Shown piece by piece: positions 9,379-18,085 of a stretch of DNA of 64,000 bases. The notes beneath the pieces are model-generated. The model was given only the letters and a program-made list of their open reading frames with translations. It was not told the origin of the DNA and searched no databases. The stretch covers positions 1,889,382-1,953,381 of the forward strand of contig LT608311.1 in NCBI GenBank assembly GCA_900095875.1, given 5' to 3'. Both the position numbers and the translations under genes were made by a program. Each line of letters starts with the position of its first letter. Positions within the stretch are counted from its first letter, which is position 1. This stretch comes from Caecibacter massiliensis (lineage in GTDB: Bacteria > Bacillota > Negativicutes > Veillonellales > Megasphaeraceae).

Positions 9379-9462
9379 GACGATGAAAAAAATGCGTGTC
9401 GTTTTTACTACAGTTGGGCAGGACTGCTGTCCGATTGGAGCATCGGAAGGAAATCCGGTAAA

Positions 9463-9508
9463 AAAAGCCCTTGTCAGGCCGGAAACGGACGGGCGGACAA
9501 GGGCTTTT
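9463..9508 (-). terminator. Rho-independent terminator for the pckA transcript
   Basis: A 13-bp perfect inverted repeat (AAAAGCCCTTGTC with GACAAGGGCTTTT) has a 20-base loop. On the minus strand the second arm continues into a run of seven T's. It follows the small secreted protein gene by 65 bases. Confidence 0.9.
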
Positions 9509-9573
9509 CCTTTGTGTGAAATTGTAATGAAACTCAATCCTGATTATTTTTTTTCAGACAAACGGGACATACA

Positions 9574-10002
9574 TCAGAATTTGAAGTCGATGATGGCCGA
9601 GACGCCGACACCCTGCACGCGGTTCAGATTGGTCACGTCGGTCGTCGCCACCGGAATGAGCGCCTTGGCACGGGCGATGCCGTTGAATTCGCCTTCAATC
9701 TGGGCTACGGCCTTGACTTTATCCACCTGTCCGGACGGCCCGACGACCTGGACGGCGCCGATGTATTTTCCCGTGCCGCCGCTCAGGATAGGAACGACTT
9801 TGGTGGCGTAGTCGGTGCCGACGCCGTTTTTCATGAGCAGTTTATTCAGGAAGGTATTGATTTCATCGCCGTATTTGGAAACGAGGACGGAAATACCGCC
9901 GACTTTCAGAATGGAACCGAGATTAAATGCCTGAACGGCACTGCCGCCGGCAAAGCCTAGCAGGGATGCGACGGTGACGGCTGCAATGATTTGTTTTTTC
10001 AT
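9574..10002 (-). CDS. Small exported protein of unknown function
   Basis: 142 residues: a clear signal peptide (MKKQ, then a hydrophobic stretch, cleavage near VQAFN) and a glycine- and valine-rich mature part. The latter has LKVGGISVLVSKYGDEINTF, a segment VVPILSGGTGKYIGAVQVVG and a closing VSAIIDFKF that resembles a final beta-strand. AGGAGG precedes the ATG by seven bases. It lies 18 bases downstream of pckA, with no terminator between, and is probably co-transcribed with it. The function is not known to me; the mature part may be a small periplasmic or surface protein. Confidence 0.75.
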   Translation of the reverse strand: MKKQIIAAVTVASLLGFAGGSAVQAFNLGSILKVGGISVLVSKYGDEINTFLNKLLMKNGVGTDYATKVVPILSGGTGKYIGAVQVVGPSGQVDKVKAVAQIEGEFNGIARAKALIPVATTDVTNLNRVQGVGVSAIIDFKF

Positions 10003-10020
10003 AGAGACCTCCTCGGGACG

Positions 10021-11604
10021 TTATGGTTGTGGTCCGGCATTGATGATATCTGCCGGCATGTGGGGATATTTTTCATGGAAATTGTCGAAAAACATCTTTG
10101 CCACCTTCTTTGCCATTGTATCATAGGCGTCGGGACTTGACCAGGTATCGCGGGGATTGAGGATTTGTGGCGGGACGCCCGGGCAGGACTGGGGGATATC
10201 GACATTGAACCGGTCATCGTGAACGAAGTCTGCTTTTTTCAGTGTACCGTTCAGGGCTGCCGTAATCATGGCCCGGGTGTATTTCAGTTCCATGCGGCTG
10301 CCGATGCCGTAGGGGCCGCCCGTCCATCCCGTGTTGACCAGGTAGACGCTCGTATTGTGATGTTCAATCCGTTCGCCGAGCATGCGGGCATAGATATCGG
10401 GATCCAGTGGCATGAACGGTTCTCCAAAGAGCGTAGAGAAGGTCGGCACCGGTTCGGTGATGCCCTGTTCCGTACCGGCTACTTTGGAGGTAAATCCCGT
10501 GACAAAGTGATACATGGCAGCTTCCTTGCTAAGCCGGGAAATGGGCGGCAGGACGCCGAAGCTGTCGGCCGTGAGGAAGATGACGACTGTCGGCACACCG
10601 CCTATGCCGGGAATAGCCGCATTGGGAATGTACTCGATGGGATAGCCGGCGCGGGTATTTTCCGTGATTTTATGGTCAAAATAATTAGGCTTGCGCGTAT
10701 CTGGGTCGAGGATGACATTTTCTACCAGCGTACCGGAGCGGATAGCCTGGTAGATGTCTGGTTCCTTGTCCGGATCGAGGTCGATGCACTTGGCGTAGCA
10801 GCCACCTTCAAAGTTGAAGATGCCCCGGTCGGACCAGCCGTGTTCGTCGTCGCCGATGAGTTTGCGGTCCGGGTCGGCCGACAAGGTCGTCTTGCCCGTA
10901 CCCGACAGGCCGAAGAAAATAGCCGTTTCCTTGGTGATCGGGTCCATGTTGGCCGAACAGTGCATGGGCAGGACTCCTTCCCGGGGCAGGAGAAAATTCA
11001 TGACCGAAAAGACACTCTTTTTGATTTCCCCGGCATACTGTGTCCCGGCGATGAGGATGAACCGCGTTTCATAATCGACGAGAATGGCCGCTTCCGAATG
11101 GACGCCATCCGCCGTGGGATTGCATTTGAAGCCCGGCGTGACGATGATGGTAAAATCCGGTTCGCCGTACTGTAACAGTTCTTCCTGACTCGGCCGGATG
11201 AGCAGATTGCGGATAAAGAGGTTTTCGCTGGCCAGTTCCGTAATGACGCGGAATTTCTTGCGGCACTTTTTGTCGGCTCCGGCGAAGCCGTCAAAGATGA
11301 AGACTTCCCGGTTTTGCAGATAGGCCGTCATTTTATCTTTCAGGGCGCGGAATTTATCCTTCGTAATCGGGCGGTTAACGCTGCCCCAGGCGATGAGGTC
11401 GTGGACCCCCGGCGTATCGACGATGAACTTATCCTTCGGTGCCCGGCCCGTGAATTTTCCCGTCCTGACGACCAGGGCTCCCGTATCGCTGAGCACGCCT
11501 TCGCCGCGGCGCAGTGCCGCTTCCGTGAGGCATGCCGGGCTCAGATTGCGGTATACGGCAGACGGATTGATGATACCTGCCCGTTCCAGTCCAAATGTTT
11601 CCAT
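10021..11604 (-). CDS. pckA: Phosphoenolpyruvate carboxykinase (ATP)
   Basis: 527 residues; interconverts oxaloacetate plus ATP with PEP, CO2 and ADP, at the entry to gluconeogenesis or, in anaerobes, CO2-fixing fermentation. Visible motifs: FTGRAPKDKFIV near the N-terminus, MHCSANM, the kinase-1a P-loop GLSGTGKTTLSAD, the kinase-2 segment IGDDEHGWS and the adenine-binding region FTSKVAGTE. The start at 11604 is supported by GGGGGGA (plus 11611-11617) and by family length; the longer open frame to 11772 has extra residues without homology and runs through the promoter. Divergent from htpG, with which it shares a 230-bp regulatory gap. Confidence 0.96.
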   Translation of the reverse strand: METFGLERAGIINPSAVYRNLSPACLTEAALRRGEGVLSDTGALVVRTGKFTGRAPKDKFIVDTPGVHDLIAWGSVNRPITKDKFRALKDKMTAYLQNREVFIFDGFAGADKKCRKKFRVITELASENLFIRNLLIRPSQEELLQYGEPDFTIIVTPGFKCNPTADGVHSEAAILVDYETRFILIAGTQYAGEIKKSVFSVMNFLLPREGVLPMHCSANMDPITKETAIFFGLSGTGKTTLSADPDRKLIGDDEHGWSDRGIFNFEGGCYAKCIDLDPDKEPDIYQAIRSGTLVENVILDPDTRKPNYFDHKITENTRAGYPIEYIPNAAIPGIGGVPTVVIFLTADSFGVLPPISRLSKEAAMYHFVTGFTSKVAGTEQGITEPVPTFSTLFGEPFMPLDPDIYARMLGERIEHHNTSVYLVNTGWTGGPYGIGSRMELKYTRAMITAALNGTLKKADFVHDDRFNVDIPQSCPGVPPQILNPRDTWSSPDAYDTMAKKVAKMFFDNFHEKYPHMPADIINAGPQP

Positions 11605-11680
11605 ATAGAATCCCCCCAATATATAATATGTAATGAATGAGTAAAATGAAATACAAGTATGCCGTAAAGTACACACTCTT

Positions 11681-11709
11681 ATTATAAACGGAATTTGTAA
11701 ACCGTTCAA
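11681..11709 (-). promoter_or_regulatory. pckA promoter
   Basis: On the minus strand, TTGAAC (plus 11704-11709) and TATAAT (plus 11681-11686) are 17 bases apart. The predicted leader is about 70 bases. Confidence 0.65.
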
Positions 11710-11725
11710 TGGTCTATTTCCCCTC

Positions 11726-11753
11726 TTGACACTTTGACTTTTTGATGTATTAT
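11726..11753 (+). promoter_or_regulatory. htpG promoter with TTGAC repeats every 8 bp
   Basis: TTGACA (11726) and TATTAT (11748) are separated by 16 bases. TTGAC recurs at 11734 and, as TTGAT, at 11742, giving three direct repeats with an 8-bp period. The clpB promoter has the same arrangement. Confidence 0.7.
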
Positions 11754-11765
11754 AAAGAAAGAGAA

Positions 11766-11792
11766 TTAGCACTCCTATAAAAAGAGTGCTAA
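11766..11792 (+). promoter_or_regulatory. CIRCE operator (HrcA-binding site)
   Basis: A perfect match to the CIRCE consensus: TTAGCACTC, nine bases, GAGTGCTAA. It begins about six bases after the expected transcription start of htpG. CIRCE is bound by HrcA to repress heat-shock genes (established). Confidence 0.95.
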
Positions 11793-11838
11793 CACAAAAT
11801 TAAAGAAGCCGGGAGCTTCTGTAAAGGAGTATGTGACT

Positions 11839-13788
11839 ATGGCGAAAGAAACGTTTGAATTCCAAGCGGAAACGAAACAACTACTGGACCTGATGGTTCA
11901 TTCTATCTATACGAATCATGAAATTTTCCTGCGTGAACTCATATCCAACGCATCCGATGCAATCGATAAGCTTCATTATGAATCGCTGACCAACCGCGAC
12001 ATCCTGGAAGGGGATACGGCTTTTGAAATCCACCTGACACCCGATGCCGATGCCCACACGCTGACTATTTCCGATAATGGCCTGGGCATGAATAAAGAAG
12101 ACCTGGTGCAGAATCTGGGGACCATTGCCAAATCGGGGACGAAAGCCTTCCTGGAAAAACTGAAGGAAGCCCAGGACAGCGATTCGACGGACAAAGACCT
12201 CATCGGCCAGTTCGGTGTCGGCTTTTATTCGGCCTTCATGGTAGCTGATACGGTGACGGTCGTTACCCGCAAGGCTGGTGAAAAACAGGCCTATAAATGG
12301 GAATCGTCCGGTGATGGTACGTACAGCCTGGAAGAATGTGAAAAACCGAAACACGGTACGACCATCATCCTCCATCTGGGCAAGGATTTCTACGGCGACA
12401 AGAGTGAAGAAAATTATACCGATCAGATGACTATTTCCGGTCTGGTAAAGAAGTATTCCGATTACATCCGTTATCCGATTACCATGGATTATGTAACCAA
12501 GGAAAAACCGAAAGATGCTGATGGCAAGACTATCGAAGATGCGCCGGAAGAAGAAAAAGTCGAAACGCGGACTCTCAATTCCATGCAGCCACTGTGGACG
12601 CGCAATAAATCGGATATCAAACCGGAAGAATACAAGGATTTCTTCAAACACCAGTTCTACGAATGGGAAGACCCCATGGAAATCTTCCATACCAAAGCCG
12701 AAGGGGCCGTCGAATATACGGCACTGCTCTTCATTCCCGGCAGTGCACCATTTAATTTGTATTATACGGATTACGAAGCGGGCCTGCAGTTGTACAGCCG
12801 CCACGTCTTCATCATGGACAAATGCAAAGACCTCCTGCCGGACTACTTGCGCTTTGTCAAAGGCCTCGTCGATTCGCCAGACCTGTCCCTGAATATTTCC
12901 CGTGAACTGCTCCAGCAGAGCCGTGAACTGAAACTCATCGGACGTAATCTGGAAAAGAACATCCTCAAGACGCTGGCCCGCACCCTGGAAAAAGACCGGG
13001 CCAAATACGAAAAGTTCTGGGCTGAATATGGCAAGTCCCTGAAAATCGGCGTATACAGCGGCATGATGACTGGTGAAAACAACGTCGATAAACTGAAAGA
13101 CCTGCTGCTGTTCATGAGTTCCAAAGACGGCAAGCTCTGCACGCTGAAAGAATACGTGGGCCGCATGAAAGACGGTCAGCAGAAGATTTACTTCGCTACC
13201 GGCAAGGACAGGGCTGCCATCGATGCCATGCCGCAGATGGAACTTCTCCGCGACCGCGACCTGGAAGTCCTCTACATGCTCGACCCGGTCGATGAATTTG
13301 CCGTACAGGCCATTGGTGAATACGATGGTAAGAAATTCCATTCTATCAGCCAGGGCGATCTCGACCTCGACGATGACGAATACAAGGAAGAAAAGAAGAA
13401 AGCCGAAGACCTGGCCAAGAGCAATGAAGACCTGCTCAAGGATATCAAGGAAGTCATCGGTGACAAAGTGGCCGATGTCCGCCTTTCAAACCGCCTGAAA
13501 TCCGGTGCTGTCTGCCTTGTCGCTGATGCAGCCGGCCCGTCCATCGCCATGGAACAGGCCTTTGCCGCAGCCAATAACCCTATGCTCAAAGCCCGCCGCA
13601 TTCTGGAAATCAACCCTAATCACGACTTGTTCGGCCGTCTCCAGACGCTTCATGCCGCTGGCAAAGATTCCCAGGATTTCAAAGACTACTGCAAACTTCT
13701 CTACGATCAGGCCCTGCTTCTGGAAGGCATCCTGCCCGACGACCCGGCAGCTTTTGCCAATAAAGTTGCCCAGATGATGGCAAAATAA
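11839..13788 (+). CDS. htpG: Hsp90-family chaperone HtpG
   Basis: 649-residue cytosolic ATP-dependent chaperone. The N-terminal GHKL ATPase shows FLRELISNASDAIDK (with the catalytic Glu and the nucleotide-binding Asn), SDNGLGM and GQFGVGFYSAFMV. The middle domain has SRELLQQSRELK, with the catalytic-loop Arg. The C-terminal dimerisation part ends in AQMMAK. AAAGGAG at 11823 favours ATG 11839 (nine-base spacing) over the GTG at 11833. Regulated by the CIRCE and probably the TTGAC repeats upstream. Monocistronic; a strong terminator follows. Confidence 0.96.
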   Translation: MAKETFEFQAETKQLLDLMVHSIYTNHEIFLRELISNASDAIDKLHYESLTNRDILEGDTAFEIHLTPDADAHTLTISDNGLGMNKEDLVQNLGTIAKSGTKAFLEKLKEAQDSDSTDKDLIGQFGVGFYSAFMVADTVTVVTRKAGEKQAYKWESSGDGTYSLEECEKPKHGTTIILHLGKDFYGDKSEENYTDQMTISGLVKKYSDYIRYPITMDYVTKEKPKDADGKTIEDAPEEEKVETRTLNSMQPLWTRNKSDIKPEEYKDFFKHQFYEWEDPMEIFHTKAEGAVEYTALLFIPGSAPFNLYYTDYEAGLQLYSRHVFIMDKCKDLLPDYLRFVKGLVDSPDLSLNISRELLQQSRELKLIGRNLEKNILKTLARTLEKDRAKYEKFWAEYGKSLKIGVYSGMMTGENNVDKLKDLLLFMSSKDGKLCTLKEYVGRMKDGQQKIYFATGKDRAAIDAMPQMELLRDRDLEVLYMLDPVDEFAVQAIGEYDGKKFHSISQGDLDLDDDEYKEEKKKAEDLAKSNEDLLKDIKEVIGDKVADVRLSNRLKSGAVCLVADAAGPSIAMEQAFAAANNPMLKARRILEINPNHDLFGRLQTLHAAGKDSQDFKDYCKLLYDQALLLEGILPDDPAAFANKVAQMMAK

Positions 13789-13859
13789 AGAAGCCTGCCA
13801 AACCGTCCGGAAGGCGCGTAGAAAGACAATAGAACGACTATAGAGATAAAACGGACGGA

Positions 13860-13906
13860 GAGGCCGCCCCATACAGCAATCGTTGCTTTGTGGGGCGGCC
13901 TCTTTT
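13860..13906 (+). terminator. htpG terminator
   Basis: GAGGCCGCCCCA (13860-13871) pairs perfectly with TGGGGCGGCCTC (13891-13902), with a small inner stem AGCAA/TTGCT, followed by TTTT. Confidence 0.85.
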
Positions 13907-14061
13907 GGGCTGCTGTGATGGATTTTGCTCAGTATTGCGTCAGTACATATTTTTATACTATTATATATCCGACATTTCACAGTAAAAATAGGAAGACTAT
14001 GGCAGATATGGTATAATGAATGAAGTAATTCTGTATCATTTTATGACAGGGGGAAATCACT

Positions 14062-15042
14062 ATGCTGCCTGCTATTTATATCATTGGCTGCGGCGGGACT
14101 ATTGCCGGCCGGGCCGCGTCCCAGTCTGAACTCATTGGCTATCAGGCCGGGGAAGTTTCTATAGACGATCTCATCCAATCAGTGCCGGAAATGACCAGCT
14201 ATGCTTCTATCCGGGGAGAACAGTTCTGCAATATCGACAGTTCCAGTATGACTGAAGAACTGCTGCTGCAGCTGGCGCGCCATGTACAGGACATAGCCGG
14301 CCGGGACGACGTAGATGGTATCGTCATCACTCATGGCACGGATACGATGGATGAGACAGCCTATTTCCTGAATCTCACCGTTCATACCCACAAGCCCGTT
14401 GTCCTCGTCGGAGCCATGCGGCCGGCTACGGCCATCAGTGCCGACGGCCCCATGAATCTGCTGGAAGCGGTACGTCTGGCGGCAACTCCCGGAGCGGGGG
14501 AATACGGCGTCCTGCAGGTCATGAACAGTACCATCTGTTCGGCCCGGTTCGTGGAAAAGACCGATACGACCCATGTCCATACTTTTACCGATGGCCAGCT
14601 GGGGGCCCTGGGATTTATGCAGGATGGCGTTCCCGTCTTCTATCAGAAGCCGCTGCGCCGCCATACGTATGACTCCCGCTGGACCTGCCCGGCAGAAGAC
14701 CATCTGCCGCCTGTCTGGATTCTGTACTGTCATATCGGTATGACGGCCGAGCTCATTGAAACGGCGATGGAACGGGGCATACGGGGCATCGTCCTGGCCG
14801 GGATGGGCCATGGGAATATGCCGAAATACCTCTTGCCAGTCATCAAAGAGGCACAGCTGAAGGGAATCGTCTTCGCCCGTACGACGAGGGCGGCCGGCGG
14901 CATCGTCAGCCCTGTACCCCTGTGGCCACAGATGATCGGTGCAGACAATCTGTCGCCCCAGAAAGCACGGCTGCTGCTACAGCTGGCATTGCAGGAAACG
15001 AGTGACATAGAACAGATACAGCACTGGTTTGGCGAGTATTGA
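14062..15042 (+). CDS. ansA: L-asparaginase
   Basis: 326 residues; hydrolyses L-asparagine to aspartate and ammonia. The first catalytic triad lies in YIIGCGGTIAG near the N-terminus and the second in GIVITHGTDTMDETAYFL near residue 93. VGAMRPATAISADGPMNL follows, as in AnsA-type enzymes. There is no signal peptide, so it is likely cytoplasmic. The start is supported by AGGGGG ten bases upstream. A single-gene unit between the htpG terminator and the SLH gene promoter. Confidence 0.92.
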   Translation: MLPAIYIIGCGGTIAGRAASQSELIGYQAGEVSIDDLIQSVPEMTSYASIRGEQFCNIDSSSMTEELLLQLARHVQDIAGRDDVDGIVITHGTDTMDETAYFLNLTVHTHKPVVLVGAMRPATAISADGPMNLLEAVRLAATPGAGEYGVLQVMNSTICSARFVEKTDTTHVHTFTDGQLGALGFMQDGVPVFYQKPLRRHTYDSRWTCPAEDHLPPVWILYCHIGMTAELIETAMERGIRGIVLAGMGHGNMPKYLLPVIKEAQLKGIVFARTTRAAGGIVSPVPLWPQMIGADNLSPQKARLLLQLALQETSDIEQIQHWFGEY

Positions 15043-15051
15043 CCGGCCGGC

Positions 15052-15080
15052 TTGTGACATACCATGGCATGTGATAAAAT
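15052..15080 (+). promoter_or_regulatory. Promoter for the SLH-protein cluster
   Basis: TTGTGA (15052-15057) and TAAAAT (15075-15080) are 17 bases apart; a further TATAAT occurs at 15092. It gives a leader of about 50 bases to the first SLH gene. Confidence 0.45.
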
Positions 15081-15136
15081 GATACAGATAGTATAATTGC
15101 TACCTGAACATACTACATGGGATAGGAGAGACGAAC

Positions 15137-16168
15137 ATGAAAAAATATACAAAAATTCTGATGACAGCTGCCGTTGCTGCCGTATTGAGTGGCAGCGTCA
15201 TGGCTGCGGGAACGACGGGCGGTCTGCGCGATATCGATACGTATTGGGGAAAACAGGCCGTTGAATATTTCTATGACAACCATTATGTCAGCGGTGCCGA
15301 TGGATATTTCCATCCCGATGATCCCATCACCCGTGAAGGCATTGCCTCCATCATCAACAACATGCTCAATGAAAGCCCGGCCGTCCCCAAGACCAGCTTC
15401 AAGGATATCCAGGGCCGGTGGTCCCAGCGGGCCATCGATTCCCTCGTCGATAAACAGATTATGAACGGTTACAGTGACAACACCTTCCGCCCGACGCAGA
15501 ACATTACGCGGGAAGAATTTGCCGTCATCGCCTATAATTATATGAGTTATAAAGGCATTACCGTCCAGGATACGGCTGTCCCCTATGACGATGAAAATGC
15601 CATCGCTCCCTGGGCGCGGAAAGCCGTCGATACCCTGTCTGCAGCCGGTTATATGAAAGGGGCCAATAATACCTTCCAGCCGAAAGAAGAAATTACCCGT
15701 GGCGAAGCTGTCAACGTCCTCTACCGCATCCTCACTAACGGCAAGGGCAGTTCGGAAAAACAAAATACCCTGGAAACACAGGTATTTAAAGACATCACCG
15801 ATGTCTACGGATCTATCAAGAACTTTGCCAAAGACGGCATCATGTACTGGCAGGGCAATAAACTCCACGTAGGCGTCAAGACCCAGGCCAACCGGGACAA
15901 GCTGGAACAGGCCCTGGCGGAAGATTCCCAGATTGAAGGCGGTTCCGTCATCGTCCAGCGTTCGACCTACAGTTACAATGATTACAAAAACATCATGGCC
16001 CGGGCCGAAAAGGTATACCGCGCCAATGAACCGACCGGCTCCTTTGTCAAGACCGACGTCGATTATCTCAATGAAAAGGTATTGCTCACCGTAAATTCCA
16101 TTTCCAAAGGAACCCAGACGGCACTGAATAAGGAAATCGGCGGTGTACTGCGTATCGTCATTCAGTAG
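15137..16168 (+). CDS. Exported protein with three SLH domains
   Basis: 343 residues. A signal peptide (ends at VMAAG) is followed by three surface-layer-homology repeats, roughly residues 30-80, 88-135 and 150-200, each with the F/Y-D/H-P...ITREE signature (PDDPITREG, PTQNITREE, PKEEITRGE). The remaining 130 residues form a separate domain containing GIMYWQGNKLHVGV and VDYLNEKVLLTV, shared with the next gene. In Negativicutes, SLH domains bind polyamine-modified peptidoglycan and tether the outer membrane (known for OmpM). This protein lacks a barrel, so it may be a periplasmic wall-binding protein. Twelve bases separate it from the next gene. Precise function unknown. Confidence 0.85.
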   Translation: MKKYTKILMTAAVAAVLSGSVMAAGTTGGLRDIDTYWGKQAVEYFYDNHYVSGADGYFHPDDPITREGIASIINNMLNESPAVPKTSFKDIQGRWSQRAIDSLVDKQIMNGYSDNTFRPTQNITREEFAVIAYNYMSYKGITVQDTAVPYDDENAIAPWARKAVDTLSAAGYMKGANNTFQPKEEITRGEAVNVLYRILTNGKGSSEKQNTLETQVFKDITDVYGSIKNFAKDGIMYWQGNKLHVGVKTQANRDKLEQALAEDSQIEGGSVIVQRSTYSYNDYKNIMARAEKVYRANEPTGSFVKTDVDYLNEKVLLTVNSISKGTQTALNKEIGGVLRIVIQ

Positions 16169-16179
16169 CAGGAGGAACT

Positions 16180-17355
16180 ATGATGAAACCGAAGAAACTG
16201 GCGGCCCTGTTTGTGGCCTTTACCCTGTTTTCCGGCGTGACGGCTCTGGCGGAAGCTCCCTATACCGATCTGGGAGGACTGAAGAGCCGTGCTGCCATCG
16301 ATTACCTGTACGATAACCAGTGCCTGGATTTCGCTGCAGGAAAGACCTTTGCCCCACAGCAGGTACTGACGCGGGGAGACCTGGCGCAGCTCATATACAG
16401 CGTCGCCCTGAAACTGCCGGAATCGCCGCTCGTCTTCAGTGATGCGCCGACGCCCAAAGCCAATGATGCCATGGCCGCCGTGGCAGCCCAGGGGATACTC
16501 AAAGGCTATGAAGATGGCTCCTTTCACCCCGATGAACCGGTGACACGGGAAGAATTTGCCGCCGTCCTCTACCGCTACCTGAAGTACTGTGGCCTGGAAG
16601 AAATTGAAAACCACCAGCTGCCCTACGGCGACATTGCCGACGTAGCTCCGGAAAACCGCACGGCCGTAGAATATCTCCAGCGGAAAGACCTCATGACGAC
16701 GACGGACAACCTGTTCCGTCCCCGGGAAGGTATGACCCGGGCGGCTGCTGCCGAAACGATATACCATATGATGCATTCTGATGCCGATTACGTATCCCAC
16801 GTCGATGTGGAAAGCCAGGTCATACGGGCCCTCAATGCCGAATATGGCAGCATGCCTGCCTTTTTCCAGCAGGGGACGCTCTACTGGGATGGGGACAAAC
16901 TGGTCCTCGGATTCAGAGGCTCGCCGCGCATGTTCCTGAAGCAGCGCCTGAAAAAAGATGTGAGCCGCTATGATGTGCTGGTATTCCGCCACGTTCGCTT
17001 TGCCCGTGCCGATTACGACCAGCTCATGACAAGGGCTATCAACTGCATCGTTTCCGAAGAAGGCGTGCAGAACTACGTTGGTTCCGTGCCGGATTATAAG
17101 AACGAAACCATCGATGTCATCGTGCGCCGTCCTCTGGCCGATACGACCGTACAGAAACTGAATGAACGGATAGGGAAAGGTGTCGTGCGGATTCATGACG
17201 TGCGCACGGCCGCCATGCGCCCCCAGCCGGCAAGCCCGGCAGGAGAAACAAAAAAAGTCGATACGGATACCAACAAGGACTTGTCCCATTCGCCGCTCTA
17301 CGATGAAGCGACCAATGCCGCCGTCAATTCCGTCATCCGCGACGCCATGAAATAA
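16180..17355 (+). CDS. Second exported protein with SLH domains
   Basis: 391 residues, paralogous to the preceding protein. A signal peptide (ends near TALAEA) is followed by SLH repeats with LTRGDLAQL, DGSFHPDEPVTREEFAA and EGMTRAAAAE. Then comes the same type of C-terminal domain (GTLYWDGDKLVLGF, later VPDYKNETIDVIV and IGKGVVRI) and a charged, low-complexity tail of about 50 residues. AGGAGG at 16170 supports the ATG at 16180, with ATG 16183 as an alternative. It is probably co-transcribed with its neighbours. The function is unknown. Confidence 0.85.
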   Translation: MMKPKKLAALFVAFTLFSGVTALAEAPYTDLGGLKSRAAIDYLYDNQCLDFAAGKTFAPQQVLTRGDLAQLIYSVALKLPESPLVFSDAPTPKANDAMAAVAAQGILKGYEDGSFHPDEPVTREEFAAVLYRYLKYCGLEEIENHQLPYGDIADVAPENRTAVEYLQRKDLMTTTDNLFRPREGMTRAAAAETIYHMMHSDADYVSHVDVESQVIRALNAEYGSMPAFFQQGTLYWDGDKLVLGFRGSPRMFLKQRLKKDVSRYDVLVFRHVRFARADYDQLMTRAINCIVSEEGVQNYVGSVPDYKNETIDVIVRRPLADTTVQKLNERIGKGVVRIHDVRTAAMRPQPASPAGETKKVDTDTNKDLSHSPLYDEATNAAVNSVIRDAMK

Positions 17356-17378
17356 CAGAAAGGGAGACGTGAATGTAA

Positions 17379-17972
17379 TTGAAACTGCTCAAGAAACTTG
17401 CAATCGCAGCCTGCACTATGACCTTTATGGTGTGCAATCTGGCTTTTGCCAAATTCGTTGTCCTCGATGATGTTCATTTTGACAAACAACATTCTGCCAA
17501 AAATTATAAAATCGTATCCGTCGATAACGGCATACCTACGGAAATCCGTCTCAAGGCAGGCAATTATGGCTATACCCGCATGACGGTAAAGCAGAATAAA
17601 AAACTCGTATATATCACGGACCTCCTGACAGAGGATAATATCCATCACATGCAGCGGGTCCAGGACCAGGACAGCGGCCGGATTTTTTACCTGCTTTCCC
17701 AATTCAGGCACGCTACGGCTTTTGGCTATGACCCGGTTAAAGGGTCCTGGCAGGAATACATCAATTCGAAAAACTATTATGCCGGGTATGACAAGCCCCA
17801 TGCCAACCTGATTGTCAATAAAGACAATGAACTGGAACTTTCGTTCTTTGTATTCGGTGACGGGGTTCCCAACCATATCTATCAGTTCTTCTGGGATAAC
17901 AAGGCCAACTGGTTTGGGTACCGCGATTTAGGCTACTACGTCTTTAAGGACGGGAAAAATCATAAAGTATAA
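17379..17972 (+). CDS. Exported protein of unknown function in the SLH cluster
   Basis: 197 residues with a signal peptide (KLLKKLAIAACTM..., cleavage near LAFAK) and a mature part rich in aromatic and charged residues. It contains a repeated tyrosine/phenylalanine pattern (YLLSQFRHATAFGYDP, HIYQFFWDNKANWFGYRD). The start is TTG at 17379 with AGGGAG 12 bases upstream; a nearby ATG at 17373 is immediately followed by TAA. It lies 23 bases after the second SLH gene and before a strong terminator, so it closes the operon. No family recognised. Confidence 0.75.
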   Translation: MKLLKKLAIAACTMTFMVCNLAFAKFVVLDDVHFDKQHSAKNYKIVSVDNGIPTEIRLKAGNYGYTRMTVKQNKKLVYITDLLTEDNIHHMQRVQDQDSGRIFYLLSQFRHATAFGYDPVKGSWQEYINSKNYYAGYDKPHANLIVNKDNELELSFFVFGDGVPNHIYQFFWDNKANWFGYRDLGYYVFKDGKNHKV

Positions 17973-17997
17973 CCATAACAGGCATTTCCTCAGATAA

Positions 17998-18054
17998 AAA
18001 AACAGGTGCATGCCAGCTGCTTATGATGGTCAGCTGGTATGCACCTGTTTTGTA
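17998..18054 (+). terminator. Bidirectional terminator
   Basis: AACAGGTGCAT plus CCAGCTG pair with CAGCTGG plus ATGCACCTGTT, giving a stem of about 20 bp, with A-runs before and T-runs after. It lies between two convergent genes and can serve both. Confidence 0.85.
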
Positions 18055-18085
18055 ATGCGATGGGCATAGAGCAGGCAGGGCCGGT

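Noticed and set aside
9257..9811. 184-codon plus-strand frame
   Set aside because: It runs antisense to the small secreted protein gene and through a strong terminator, has no ribosome binding site and no recognisable domains.
11881..13341. 486-codon minus-strand frame opposite htpG
   Set aside because: Antisense shadow of htpG with no domain and no start site.
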